Shown here piece by piece: positions 56,088 through 64,000 of a stretch of DNA of 64,000 nucleotides. A program made the position numbers and the translations under genes. The notes under the pieces are model-generated. The model did not search any database and was not told where the DNA came from. It saw only the letters and a list, made by a program, of their open reading frames with translations. Source of the stretch: Paracoccus sp. R12_2 (lineage in GTDB: Bacteria > Pseudomonadota > Alphaproteobacteria > Rhodobacterales > Rhodobacteraceae); the NCBI RefSeq assembly GCF_017744015.1, contig NZ_JAGHRA010000002.1:186001-250000 (forward strand), written 5' to 3'. Positions within the stretch are counted from its first letter, which is position 1, and the number at the start of each line of letters is the position of its first letter.

Positions 56088-56632
56088 GACCGGTCCTGCC
56101 CTTCCAGCTGTCCCGCAAGGCGGATCAGATCCGGATCACCGGGACGGTTCGGGCTGCGATGCCCCGACCATTTGCGCGACAGCGCCACCAGATGCAGTGC
56201 CGCGGCGGCTGCGCCGCCACCCTTGTTCTGTCCGGTCGGATCGGCCCGCACTTCGGCCTGGGCAGCATTCTCGACCGTCAGGATGCCATTGCCGATGCAG
56301 ACACCCTGCAATCCCAGCAGCGTCAGCGCGCGCGAACTGTCATTGCAGACCGTATCATAATGGGTCGTTTCGCCCCGGATCACACAGCCAAGCGCCACGA
56401 ACCCATGATAATTCGCCTGTCGCGCAGCGATGCCGATGGCCGTCGGAATTTCCAGCGCGCCCGGCACCTCGACCACATCCAACGCCGCGCCGGCCTGTTG
56501 TGCGGTGTCACGCACCCCTTGCAACAGCGCGTCCGCGATATCCTTGTAGTATGGCGCGACCACCGCCAGCAGCCGAACCGGTTGTTCGAAGCCTGGCAGA
56601 TCAAGCTGATGGTGCTGGGTGTTCGATGCCAT
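56084..56632 (-). CDS. ribH: 6,7-Dimethyl-8-ribityllumazine synthase
   Basis: Condenses the ribityl-pyrimidine with 3,4-dihydroxy-2-butanone 4-phosphate to lumazine, the penultimate riboflavin step. The 182-residue protein shows LDVVEVPGALEIPTAIGIAAR, GFVALGCVIRGETTHYDTVCND with the catalytic His, GNGILTVENAAQAEVRA and NKGGGAAAAALHLV. The ATG at 56632 lies 4 bp after the ribBX stop. Followed by coupled nusB. Confidence 0.95.
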   Translation of the reverse strand: MASNTQHHQLDLPGFEQPVRLLAVVAPYYKDIADALLQGVRDTAQQAGAALDVVEVPGALEIPTAIGIAARQANYHGFVALGCVIRGETTHYDTVCNDSSRALTLLGLQGVCIGNGILTVENAAQAEVRADPTGQNKGGGAAAAALHLVALSRKWSGHRSPNRPGDPDLIRLAGQLEGQDRS

Positions 56633-56636
56633 GCGC

Positions 56637-57755
56637 TCAGTCCTTTGGAATAGGCCGCGTGGAATGGATCGAAAGCCCGTAGGCGTCAAGCCCCACCACC
56701 TTCACAGGGGCGGAATTCGTCAGCAGCACCAGTTCGGACAGTCCCAGAGCCGACAGGATCTGCGCACCCAGACCGTATTGACGCAGCGTATGCGGCCCGA
56801 CCTCGCCCGGCGACGCGACGGCATTCGTCAGGTCACGGATCAGCACCACGACGCCCCTGCCTTCTTTCGCGATTTCGGCCATCGCCGCGGGCAGGCTGCC
56901 GGCGTCCTCGCGACCGATTCCCAGAACGTCGTGCAGCGGATCCAGCGCATGCATGCGGACCAGAACCGGACCTTTCGCAGTCAGATCACCCTTGGTCAGC
57001 ACGATATGTTCGGCACCCTGCGTCTCGTCGGCGAAGACACGCATCATCCAGTCGCCGCCATGCAAAGAGTTGACGGCGCGCTGACTGCGTTCGGCAATCA
57101 GGTTGTCGTGGCGGCGGCGATAACGGATCAGATCGCTGATCGTGCCGATCTTCAGCCCGTGCTTTTGCGCGAATGCCACCAGGTCGGGCAGCCGAGCCAT
57201 GCTGCCATCCTCGTTCATGATTTCGCAGATCACGCCCGACGGGTTCAGCCCCGCCAGCCGCGAAATATCGACCGCTGCCTCGGTGTGGCCGGCGCGAACC
57301 AGCACGCCACCCTCGCGGGCGCGCAGCGGAAAAATGTGGCCGGGTGTGGCGATGTCGGCCGCACCCTTGCCGGGATCGATGGCGACACTGACCGTGCGCG
57401 CCCGGTCATGCGCGCTGATGCCGGTCGTGACGCCTTCGCGCGCCTCGATCGACATGGTGAACGCCGTTTCGTGACGACTGGAATTCTTCGGGCTCATCAG
57501 CGTCAGGCCCAACGCATCGATGCGATCGCCCGGCAGCGACAGGCAGATCAGGCCACGACCATGCGTCGCCATGAAATTGATCGCATCCGGGGTCGCCATT
57601 TGCGCAGGAATGACCAGATCGCCTTCATTCTCGCGATCCTCGTGATCGACAAGAATGAACATGCGACCGTTGCGGGCATCCTCGATGATCTCCTCGATCG
57701 ACGAGATGGCCTCTCCAAGATCGCTTTCGACCGGGCCGGGTTTTTCATACTGCAT
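56637..57755 (-). CDS. ribB: 3,4-Dihydroxy-2-butanone 4-phosphate synthase fused to a degenerate GTP cyclohydrolase II-like (RibX) domain
   Basis: Residues ~12–215 are a full RibB domain: MFILVDHEDRENEGDLVIPA (acidic loop), INFMATHGRGLICL, TAFTMSIEAREGVTTGISAHDRA, PGHIFPLRAREGGVLVRAGHTEAAVD, with all usual catalytic residues. The C-terminal ~150 residues follow the RibA fold but lack the zinc cysteines. Where real GTP cyclohydrolase II has a His-Ser-Glu-Cys…Cys-x-Cys set, this has VRMHALDPLHDVLGIGREDA. It is therefore a RibBX-type protein, and GTP cyclohydrolase II activity must come from another gene. The ATG at 57755 has GAGGGG upstream. Confidence 0.88.
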   Translation of the reverse strand: MQYEKPGPVESDLGEAISSIEEIIEDARNGRMFILVDHEDRENEGDLVIPAQMATPDAINFMATHGRGLICLSLPGDRIDALGLTLMSPKNSSRHETAFTMSIEAREGVTTGISAHDRARTVSVAIDPGKGAADIATPGHIFPLRAREGGVLVRAGHTEAAVDISRLAGLNPSGVICEIMNEDGSMARLPDLVAFAQKHGLKIGTISDLIRYRRRHDNLIAERSQRAVNSLHGGDWMMRVFADETQGAEHIVLTKGDLTAKGPVLVRMHALDPLHDVLGIGREDAGSLPAAMAEIAKEGRGVVVLIRDLTNAVASPGEVGPHTLRQYGLGAQILSALGLSELVLLTNSAPVKVVGLDAYGLSIHSTRPIPKD

Positions 57756-57856
57756 GCTGGTTCCCCTCGAGATTCGCTGCGCTGTCGGCAAATTCCGCCG
57801 GTCGCGCCCGGTTGGTACCCGTCCATTTGCGGTTCATGTCCACGCTGCGCTCCACC

Positions 57857-58462
57857 TCAGTGATCCGTCATTCCGGCCTCGGCCAGTCGCGCGACATAGC
57901 GTGCCAGCGTGTCGATCTCGAGGTTGACGGCATCGCCCTTGGCTACCTCGCCCCAGGTCGTCACCTGGCGGGTATGCGGGATCAGGTTCACGCCAAAGCG
58001 GTTGCCCGACACCTCGTTCACCGTCAGTGACGTGCCATTCAGCGCGACCGAGCCTTTCTGCGCGACGAAACGCGCAAGTTGCGCCGGCACCTCGAATGTC
58101 AGGCGCAGGCTGTCGCCCTCGGACCTCATGTCGACGATCCGCGCTACGCCGTCGACATGACCGCTGACGATATGACCGCCCAGCTCGTCGCCGACCTTCA
58201 ATGCACGTTCAAGGTTAAGCTGTTTGCCGACGGCCCATCCATTCGCACCGATATTCGTCTTTGCGATCGTTTCGGCCGAAATATCGACATCGAACCAGTC
58301 CGCGCCCTTTGAAATCACGGTCAGGCACACGCCGTCGCAGGCGATCGAGGCACCCAGATCGACAGTCGCAATGTCATATCCGCAGCCGATACGGGCACGC
58401 ATGTCGCCGCGCATCTCGACAGCGCGGACGGTTCCGATATCCGTGATGATCCCGGTGAACAT
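57857..58462 (-). CDS. ribE: Riboflavin synthase alpha chain
   Basis: Dismutates two lumazines to riboflavin. The 201-residue protein consists of two lumazine-binding barrels: FTGIITDIGTVRAVEMRG…IACDGVCLTVI and HIVSGHVDGVARIVDMRSEG…VALNGTSLTVNEV, with NLIPHTRQVTTWGE near the end. The N-terminal MFTGII start is invariant, which fixes the ATG at 58462. It heads the ribE-ribBX-ribH-nusB part of the operon. No FMN riboswitch was recognised in front of it. Confidence 0.95.
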   Translation of the reverse strand: MFTGIITDIGTVRAVEMRGDMRARIGCGYDIATVDLGASIACDGVCLTVISKGADWFDVDISAETIAKTNIGANGWAVGKQLNLERALKVGDELGGHIVSGHVDGVARIVDMRSEGDSLRLTFEVPAQLARFVAQKGSVALNGTSLTVNEVSGNRFGVNLIPHTRQVTTWGEVAKGDAVNLEIDTLARYVARLAEAGMTDH

Positions 58463-58632
58463 CCCCGAACCCCCAATTCCTTGTTGCGGTTGACCTAGGG
58501 CATCGCCCGCGCCCGCGCAAGCGCCGCAGACGCGGACCAACCCGTCCAAACCATGACGCTGCACGCGAAAATTGTGGAAATCTTAACACTTGCATGCGAT
58601 GAGATCCGAAATCGTCAGAGCCGCGTTTCAGG

Positions 58633-59961
58633 ATGCTTCACCAGACCGTGCCCGTTGGAACCCAGAAGAATGGTGATCCGCCTTCGGATCGCGTCTTCCT
58701 GCTGCTTCAGGGACCGCACGGCCCGTTCTTCGATCAACTGGGACGGCTGCTGCGCGATGCTGGCGCTTCGGTCTGGCGCTGCGGCTTCAACGCAGGTGAC
58801 GAATTTTTCTGGTCCGACAAGGCGCACTACATTCGTCATGAAGGCTCGATGCAGGATTGGCCGGCGCATCTGGACAGGATCCTTGTCGAAAAGGGCGTAA
58901 CGGATATCGTGCTTTACGGCGATGTGCGCCCGATCCACGACATCGCCCGCAGCGCCACCCAGGACGATGACCTGCGCCTGCATGTCTTCGAGGAAGGCTA
59001 TCTTCGGCCGTATTGGATCAGCTATGAACGCGGCGGGTCGAACGGGCATTCGCCGATGCTTCGGATTCCGCTGTCGCAGATGCGCGCCGCGTTGCGCGAC
59101 TCGGGCAATGAGATACACCGCCCGCCGGCCCATTGGGGCGATATGCGTCACCACAAGTTTTACGGTGCCCTGTATCATTTTCTGGTGCTTGTCGCGAATG
59201 GCGGCTATCGCCGGTATCAGGGGCACCGTGCGATATCGGTCGCGCAGGAGTTCCGGCTGAATCTGCGGCGTTTCCTGATGTCGCCGCTGTATAACCTGAC
59301 GACACGATTGCAATGGCGCAAATGCAGGCTAGCGGGATGGCCGTATTCGCTGGTTCCGATGCAGCTTGAACACGATTCGAATTTCCTTGGCCATTCTGCG
59401 TTCAGCAGCAACGCGCAGTTCATCGACACGGTGGTCGCAGAGTTCGCCAGATCGGCGCCTCGCCACCATCATCTGATTTTCAAGGCCCATCCGCTTGAGG
59501 ATGGGCGTGCGGGGAATCGCAGTTCAGTCCGGGCTGCCGCGGCAAGGTTCGGGGTCGCCGGTCGCGTGCACTATCTGCGCGGCGGCAAGCTGGCAGCGCA
59601 GCTTGCCGATGCGAAATCGGTGATCACCGTGAACTCGACGGCGGCACAACAGGCGCTGTGGCGCGGCATTCCCGTCAAGGCACTGGGGCGTGCGATCTAC
59701 GCCAAACCGGGCATCATCGCAGACCAGTCGCTGCCAGATTTCTTCGCCGACCCGCAACCTCCCGATCCCGGCGCATATCGGGTGTTGCGCGACTATCTTC
59801 TGCAGACCAGCCAGATCCCCGGCGGATTTTATTCCCAACGGTCGCGGGCGCACGCCTTGCGGCTTGTCGCGGATCTGATCCTGCAGGCCGAGGATCCATA
59901 CGAGGCGCTTGCCCAGGGTCGTGTCGCACATCGGCACCAGATTTTCGATCGTGGATCCTGA
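58633..59961 (+). CDS. kpsS: Capsule polysaccharide biosynthesis protein KpsS (beta-Kdo transferase)
   Basis: A 442-residue KpsS-family protein, which adds the first beta-Kdo to lyso-phosphatidylglycerol to begin the poly-Kdo linker of ABC-dependent capsules. Visible are FLLLQGPHGPFFDQLGRLLRDAG, DIVLYGDVRPIHDIA, VFEEGYLRPYWISYERGG, the VPMQLEHDSNFLGHS segment, HHHLIFKAHPLEDG and VITVNSTAAQQALWRGIPVKALG, the usual KpsS/KpsC nucleotide-sugar site. Ribosome-binding site weak. It reads divergently from ribE and starts a three-gene capsule cassette. Confidence 0.88.
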   Translation: MLHQTVPVGTQKNGDPPSDRVFLLLQGPHGPFFDQLGRLLRDAGASVWRCGFNAGDEFFWSDKAHYIRHEGSMQDWPAHLDRILVEKGVTDIVLYGDVRPIHDIARSATQDDDLRLHVFEEGYLRPYWISYERGGSNGHSPMLRIPLSQMRAALRDSGNEIHRPPAHWGDMRHHKFYGALYHFLVLVANGGYRRYQGHRAISVAQEFRLNLRRFLMSPLYNLTTRLQWRKCRLAGWPYSLVPMQLEHDSNFLGHSAFSSNAQFIDTVVAEFARSAPRHHHLIFKAHPLEDGRAGNRSSVRAAAARFGVAGRVHYLRGGKLAAQLADAKSVITVNSTAAQQALWRGIPVKALGRAIYAKPGIIADQSLPDFFADPQPPDPGAYRVLRDYLLQTSQIPGGFYSQRSRAHALRLVADLILQAEDPYEALAQGRVAHRHQIFDRGS

Positions 59962-60056
59962 AAGAACACGAAATGGTGGTGCCGGCGGGGCTCTGCGGCT
60001 AGATTGGGTGTGAAACCAGATCATAACCTGGCACGAGAATAACAGGAGTTTCAGAG

Positions 60057-61187
60057 GTGACAGTCTTTTCTTCACGGGCCGGCATCCTGCGCCTGAGCAT
60101 GCTTGCGGCGCTGGTCGTCCTTAGCGCCTGCGGATTGCCGCGCTCGGGACCGAACAAGAAGGAAATCTACGCCGGTGCGGTCGAGCGCGGCGGAAACGCC
60201 CATGTGATCTACGTCAACGATCATGTGACACGCGCTACGAACTTTGCGCCGACCTATGGTTTCTCGAACAGCTTCCTCAGTGCCGGGCAGGTCGGCGCCG
60301 ATGAAATCCGCGCCGGTGACGTGCTGGGTCTGTCGATCTGGGAAAACGTAGATGATGGCCTGCTGACAGCGCTTGGATCCAGTTCGACCGCGCTGACCGA
60401 AATTCAGGTGGACAGCGCCGGTTACATCTTCGTGCCCTATGCAGGTCGCATTCGCGCCGCCGGCAACAGCCCCGAACAGCTGCGCCAGATCATCACGGAC
60501 CGGCTTAGCGCCCAGACCCCCGACCCTCAGGTAACCGTCAGCCGCGTCGCCGGGAACGGTGCGACCGTGTCCGTCATCGGCAAGGTCATGGCGCAGGGTG
60601 TCTATCCCATCGAACGGCCCACGCGGTCGCTGTCGGCAATGCTTGCACGCGCCGGCGGCGTCTCGGTCGAACCCGAGGTGGCGGTGGTTACCGTCAAGCG
60701 CGGCAACCAGCAGGGCAAGGTCTGGTTGACGGATCTGTATGGCAGCAGATCCAATGACATTGCGCTGCGTCCGGGCGACATCATCCTGGTCGAAGAGGAT
60801 CAGCGCAGCTTCACCGCGTTGGGCGCATTGGGCGGACAGACCCGTGTGCCACTGGGGAACGAAGCCATCAACGGGGTGGAAGCAATCGCGATGGTCGGCG
60901 GCCTCAGTTCGGCGCTGGCAGATCCGACCGGGGTCTTCGTGCTGCGCGATGAACCTGAATCGGTTGCCAGCAAGGTGCTGGGCAAGCCGGTCAATGGCAT
61001 GCAGCGGATCGCCTATGTGCTGGACCTGACCCGTCCGAACGGGTTGTTCCTGGCGCGCGACTTCCTGATCCGCGACGGCGACACCGTCTATGTGACCGAA
61101 GCGCCGTACGTCCAGTTCTCGAAAGTCCTGGCCGCTGTCACGGGCAGCGCAGATTCGGCAGACTCGCTGACCTCGATCGGCGAATAA
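60057..61187 (+). CDS. Outer-membrane polysaccharide export (OPX/Wza-like) lipoprotein
   Basis: A 376-residue OPX protein. A lipoprotein signal ends at VLSACG (Cys25), then a polysaccharide-export domain: DEIRAGDVLGLSIWENVDDGLL, VDSAGYIFVPYAGRIRAAGNSPEQL, and at least two SLBB-type repeats (ATVSVIGKVMAQGVYPI…LSAMLARAGG and TRVPLGNEAINGVEAIAMVGG). It forms the outer-membrane channel for capsule export, equivalent to KpsD/Wza. GTG start with AACAGGAG upstream. It is positioned between kpsS and kpsC; the ABC exporter genes (kpsMTE) are not in the window. Confidence 0.9.
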   Translation: MTVFSSRAGILRLSMLAALVVLSACGLPRSGPNKKEIYAGAVERGGNAHVIYVNDHVTRATNFAPTYGFSNSFLSAGQVGADEIRAGDVLGLSIWENVDDGLLTALGSSSTALTEIQVDSAGYIFVPYAGRIRAAGNSPEQLRQIITDRLSAQTPDPQVTVSRVAGNGATVSVIGKVMAQGVYPIERPTRSLSAMLARAGGVSVEPEVAVVTVKRGNQQGKVWLTDLYGSRSNDIALRPGDIILVEEDQRSFTALGALGGQTRVPLGNEAINGVEAIAMVGGLSSALADPTGVFVLRDEPESVASKVLGKPVNGMQRIAYVLDLTRPNGLFLARDFLIRDGDTVYVTEAPYVQFSKVLAAVTGSADSADSLTSIGE

Positions 61188-61194
61188 ACCGCGC

Positions 61195-63210
61195 ATGCGC
61201 GAAACCGAAGATCAGGCCGTCGGGGACGATCCCCGGCGGCTTTTCGTATTCAATGGCGGATTCTGGTGGAAGCCGCGCCTGCGGCGCATTCTGGGGCTTG
61301 CAGGATGGCGACTGTCTGCGGGCCTTCCTGCGAGAGGGCGGGATTGCGTGGGCATCTGGGGCGCAAGTCCCACATCCTGGCGCGGCCGCCGGGTTGCAGC
61401 GGCGCGCACCGCCCACCTGGTCACCGTCGAAGACGCTTTCCTGCGATCGATCCTGCCCGGGCGGGCATCGGGACATGTCGCGCGGCGCGGACCGATCGGC
61501 CTGATCATCGACCCCGACGGTGTGCATTTCGATCCCGCTTGCCCCTCGCGGATTGAACACCTGGCCACCGCGCCTCATCCCGCACCACTGCTGGAACGCG
61601 CCGCACGCGGCATTCAGCGGCTGCGCGATCTGGACCTGTCCAAGTATAACGCCCACGACCCCGATATTTCTGCGCCGCCGCCCGGATATGTGCTGGTCGT
61701 CGATCAGACAGTAGGCGACGCATCACTGATGGGCGCAGGACGCGCGACATTCCTGAGAATGCTGATGACCGCGCGCGCCGAAAACCCGGGCGCGCGGATC
61801 GTCCTGCGCACGCATCCCGAGACGGCCTCGGGGCTGCGTCCGGGCCATTTCGGGCCCGAAGATCTGCAACTGGGCGACCAGATCTGCAGCGCGCCCGTAT
61901 CGCCGTGGCGGTTGGTCGAGAACGCCCGCGCCGTCTACGCCGTCAGTTCGCAGCTGGGGTACGAGGCGATCCTGGCAGGGTGTCGTCCGCGATTGTTCGG
62001 GCAACCCTTCTACGCGGGCTGGGGCCTCAGCGATGATGAACTTGCCTTGCCCAAGGGGCGCCGCGGCCATGCCACGCGCGAATCCCTGTTCGCGGCCAGT
62101 CATCTTCTTGGCCCCGTCTGGTATGATCCCTGTCGGAACCGTCTGACCGATTTCGAGGGCGCGGTGGATCAGATCCATGCAGAGGCGCGGGTCTGGCGAC
62201 AGGATCGCGCCGGTCACGTGGCCTATGGCATGCGGCTGTGGAAGCGGGCATTCATCAGCCGCGCCTTTGGCGACGCCCATCCGGTCCGCTTTACCGCAAC
62301 GCCCTCGCCCCAGGTTACACTGGGATGGGCCGGACGTGCCGATCATGTCCCCCATGCGACCCGCGTGGAGGACGGTTTCCTGCGATCCCGGGGGCTGGGG
62401 GCGGCGCTGACGCCTCCGCTGTCGCTGGTCGCGGATGACCTGGGCATCTATTACGATCCGACACGTGAAAGCCGCCTTGAAAGACTGATTGCAGCCGGCC
62501 CACCGCCTGGTGGCGAGGCGCGCGCCTTGCGGGTGATCGACCGGGTCCGGGCAGCCGGCCTGTCGAAATACAATCTGGATGGGGTGGCACCGACGCTTCC
62601 CGGCACGGACGGGCGGCGCGTCATTCTGGTTCCTGGTCAGGTCGAGGATGACGCCTCGATCCGCCTGGGCGCCGGTTGCGAGAAATGCAATCTTGATCTG
62701 CTTGCACGAACCCGCGCCGAGAACCCGGACGCCTATCTGATCTACAAGCCGCATCCCGATGTCGAGGCAGGGTTGCGGCCCGGCGTGATCGCCGAGACGG
62801 ATCTGCAGCGGCTGGCGGATCAGGTGGTGCGCAAGACCGATGCGGCTGCGCTGCTGACCGTGGTTGATGAGGTCTGGACGATCACATCGACGCTGGGGTT
62901 CGAAGCCCTGCTGCGCGGCGTGCCGGTGACGGTGCTGGGCGCGCCCTTCTATGCCGGTTGGGGGCTGACCCGCGATCTGGGCACGCAACCCGCGCGCAGA
63001 CAGACCCGCCCGTCACTTGCGGCGCTGGTTCATGCCTGTCTGATCGCCTATCCCCGTTATCGTGATCCGGTCACCGGGCTGCCCTGCCCTGTCGAGGTTG
63101 CACTGGAAAGACTGGCCGATCCGTCGCTTGTGCCACGCGGTGCGGGTTTGCGTATTCTGTCGAAGGCGCAGGGCGCGCTGTCCGGCCATTCCTGGATCTG
63201 GCGCAGATAG
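61195..63210 (+). CDS. kpsC: Capsule polysaccharide biosynthesis protein KpsC (two-domain Kdo transferase)
   Basis: A 671-residue protein with two related KpsC halves. The N half has LVTVEDAFLRSILPGRASG, LSKYNAHDPD, RIVLRTHPETASGL, YAVSSQLGYEAILAGCRPRLFGQPFYAGWGLSDDE. The C half repeats it: RVEDGFLRSRGLGAALTPPLS, GLSKYNLDG, AYLIYKPHPDVEAGL, WTITSTLGFEALLRGVPVTVLGAPFYAGWGLTRD. KpsC alternates beta-2,4 and beta-2,7 Kdo addition to extend the linker begun by KpsS. It starts 7 bp after the OPX gene and ends 13 bp before the convergent ribD stop, with no terminator between. Confidence 0.92.
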   Translation: MRETEDQAVGDDPRRLFVFNGGFWWKPRLRRILGLAGWRLSAGLPARGRDCVGIWGASPTSWRGRRVAAARTAHLVTVEDAFLRSILPGRASGHVARRGPIGLIIDPDGVHFDPACPSRIEHLATAPHPAPLLERAARGIQRLRDLDLSKYNAHDPDISAPPPGYVLVVDQTVGDASLMGAGRATFLRMLMTARAENPGARIVLRTHPETASGLRPGHFGPEDLQLGDQICSAPVSPWRLVENARAVYAVSSQLGYEAILAGCRPRLFGQPFYAGWGLSDDELALPKGRRGHATRESLFAASHLLGPVWYDPCRNRLTDFEGAVDQIHAEARVWRQDRAGHVAYGMRLWKRAFISRAFGDAHPVRFTATPSPQVTLGWAGRADHVPHATRVEDGFLRSRGLGAALTPPLSLVADDLGIYYDPTRESRLERLIAAGPPPGGEARALRVIDRVRAAGLSKYNLDGVAPTLPGTDGRRVILVPGQVEDDASIRLGAGCEKCNLDLLARTRAENPDAYLIYKPHPDVEAGLRPGVIAETDLQRLADQVVRKTDAAALLTVVDEVWTITSTLGFEALLRGVPVTVLGAPFYAGWGLTRDLGTQPARRQTRPSLAALVHACLIAYPRYRDPVTGLPCPVEVALERLADPSLVPRGAGLRILSKAQGALSGHSWIWRR

Positions 63211-63223
63211 GTCTTGCGCGCGA

Positions 63224-64000
63224 TCAGTCGCGGCCCCAACGGTGCAGGATGTCATTGCCGATGCGCCGCGTCTCGAGCAGGCGAAAACGGGGCGCGTCGG
63301 CCAGCCGCGCCAGCCCAAGCCCGCCAAGCGACGCACGAGCATCCTGGCCCAGAACCAGCCCGGAGGAATAGCAAAGCAGTTGGTCCACCCGATCCGCCGC
63401 GATCAATTCTGCGGCCAGTTTCCCACCACCCTCGCAGAAGACGCGGGTAATCCCCCGGTCGGCCAGTTGGTCAAGAATGGGGTCGATCGGCCCCGACAGA
63501 TGCCAAAGGGGCCCGTAATCCGGACCCTCGGGCGGCAGTTCGGGCAGCTTCCGCGACGACAGGACGACGCGCGCCGGCTGACGAACGGGTCCGAAACCGC
63601 GCACATTCAGTGCCGGATGATCTGCACGCGCGGTGCCCCCGCCCACCATGATGGCGTCATGCTGCAGACGCATGGCATGCACATGCCGCCGCGCCGCCGC
63701 GCCGGTGATCCAACGGCTTTCGCCCTGTTGCGTGGCAATACGTCCATCAAGACTGGTCGCAAGTTTCAGCGTGACGAATGGCCGACCCTGCGTGACGCGC
63801 ATCAGGAAGCCCGCCTGAATGGCGCGCGCCTGTGTTTCGCAGATGCCTTCGGTGACCTTGATCCCCGCCTCGCGCAGAATCGCATGGCCACGCCCCGCCA
63901 CGCGCGGGTCGGGATCAGTCAGGGCCGTGACGCAGCGCGCAATGCCGGATGCGACCAAAGCCTCGGCGCAGGGCGGCGTCCGACCGTGATGCGCGCAAGG
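63224..64000 (-). CDS. ribD: Bifunctional riboflavin deaminase/reductase RibD (N-terminus cut by window edge)
   Basis: 258 residues are visible, open to the window end. The first are the end of the deaminase domain with zinc site PCAHHGRTPPCAEAL. Then comes the reductase domain: FVTLKLATSLDGRIATQQGESRWITG, HAMRLQHDAIMVGGGTARADHP, RVFCEGGGKLAAELI and YSSGLVLGQDA. It catalyses the second and third steps of the pyrimidine branch of riboflavin synthesis. It belongs with the ribE-ribBX-ribH-nusB genes on the same strand but is separated from them by the 4.6-kb capsule cassette. In related genomes nrdR usually precedes ribD, which would place it just beyond the window. Confidence 0.95.
   Translation of the reverse strand, partial: PCAHHGRTPPCAEALVASGIARCVTALTDPDPRVAGRGHAILREAGIKVTEGICETQARAIQAGFLMRVTQGRPFVTLKLATSLDGRIATQQGESRWITGAAARRHVHAMRLQHDAIMVGGGTARADHPALNVRGFGPVRQPARVVLSSRKLPELPPEGPDYGPLWHLSGPIDPILDQLADRGITRVFCEGGGKLAAELIAADRVDQLLCYSSGLVLGQDARASLGGLGLARLADAPRFRLLETRRIGNDILHRWGRD

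Noticed and set aside
57756..58632. Possible FMN riboswitch before ribE or ribBX
   Set aside because: None of the conserved RFN-element segments could be found in either gap.

Overview
The window is GC-rich chromosomal DNA from an alphaproteobacterium of the Rhodobacteraceae/Paracoccaceae type, most like Paracoccus. Pointers are a B12-dependent ribonucleotide reductase with cobUTS, a TakP-type 2-oxoacid TRAP system, a fused RibB–RibX protein in a ribE-ribBX-ribH-nusB operon, a tRNA-His without the extra G at -1, and many TRAP/ABC importers with tightly overlapping genes. No insertion sequence, prophage, CRISPR array or integrase was seen, so this reads as core chromosome with small accessory patches.

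Layout. 0–4.6 kb: the tail of a GntR/FCD regulator, then nrdJ behind a tandem NrdR-box candidate. 5–10.3 kb: fahA-maiA-dctPQM followed by a MarR regulator, a compact aromatic (tyrosine/homogentisate- or gentisate-type) catabolic and uptake unit with a palindromic operator candidate in front. 10.3–11.4 kb: selD behind a strongly structured leader. 11.5–19 kb (minus): an oppABCDF oligopeptide importer operon that ends in an ABC exporter-type half-transporter. 19.1–21.3 kb: cobU-cobT-cobS (nucleotide-loop assembly of cobalamin). 21.4–25.2 kb: takQM facing takP, each side with its own terminator. 25.4–29 kb (minus): eno, an EEP-family phosphoesterase and selO.

29.1–36.1 kb: obgE-proB-rdx, an unusual acyltransferase, pepN and an Ala-rich single-TM protein. 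36.3–39.4 kb: pntAB. 39.5–42.8 kb: an NCS1 permease behind a perfect 14-bp palindrome, a DUF3422 protein, a 24-residue lipoprotein and an ArsC/Spx-like protein. 42.8–45.6 kb (minus): a TIGR01244-type phosphatase, gph, a thioredoxin-fold protein and a Tat-exported metallo-beta-lactamase-fold protein. 45.9–50.5 kb: a glycine-zipper lipoprotein, bolA-grxD, and a TAXI–TRAP–DUF1850 importer. 50.5–55.5 kb: small proteins (pseudo-receiver, YqjD/YqjE-like pair, MmcB), tRNA-His and a DUF481 outer-membrane barrel.

55.6–64 kb: the riboflavin/nusB operon on the minus strand (ribD … ribE-ribBX-ribH-nusB), split by a plus-strand capsule cassette (kpsS, an OPX lipoprotein, kpsC) lying between ribD and ribE.

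Themes: heavy investment in substrate-binding-protein importers (two DctPQM-type TRAP systems, one TAXI-TRAP, one Opp), B12 use (nrdJ, cobUTS), thiol/selenium-family redox proteins (SelD, Cys-type SelO, Cys-type Rdx, Grx/BolA), and envelope functions. I did not find a clearly new multi-gene system. The best leads are the capsule/riboflavin intercalation, the fah–mai–TRAP–MarR unit with its operator, the selD leader, the exporter tied to the opp operon, and several small or low-complexity envelope proteins.
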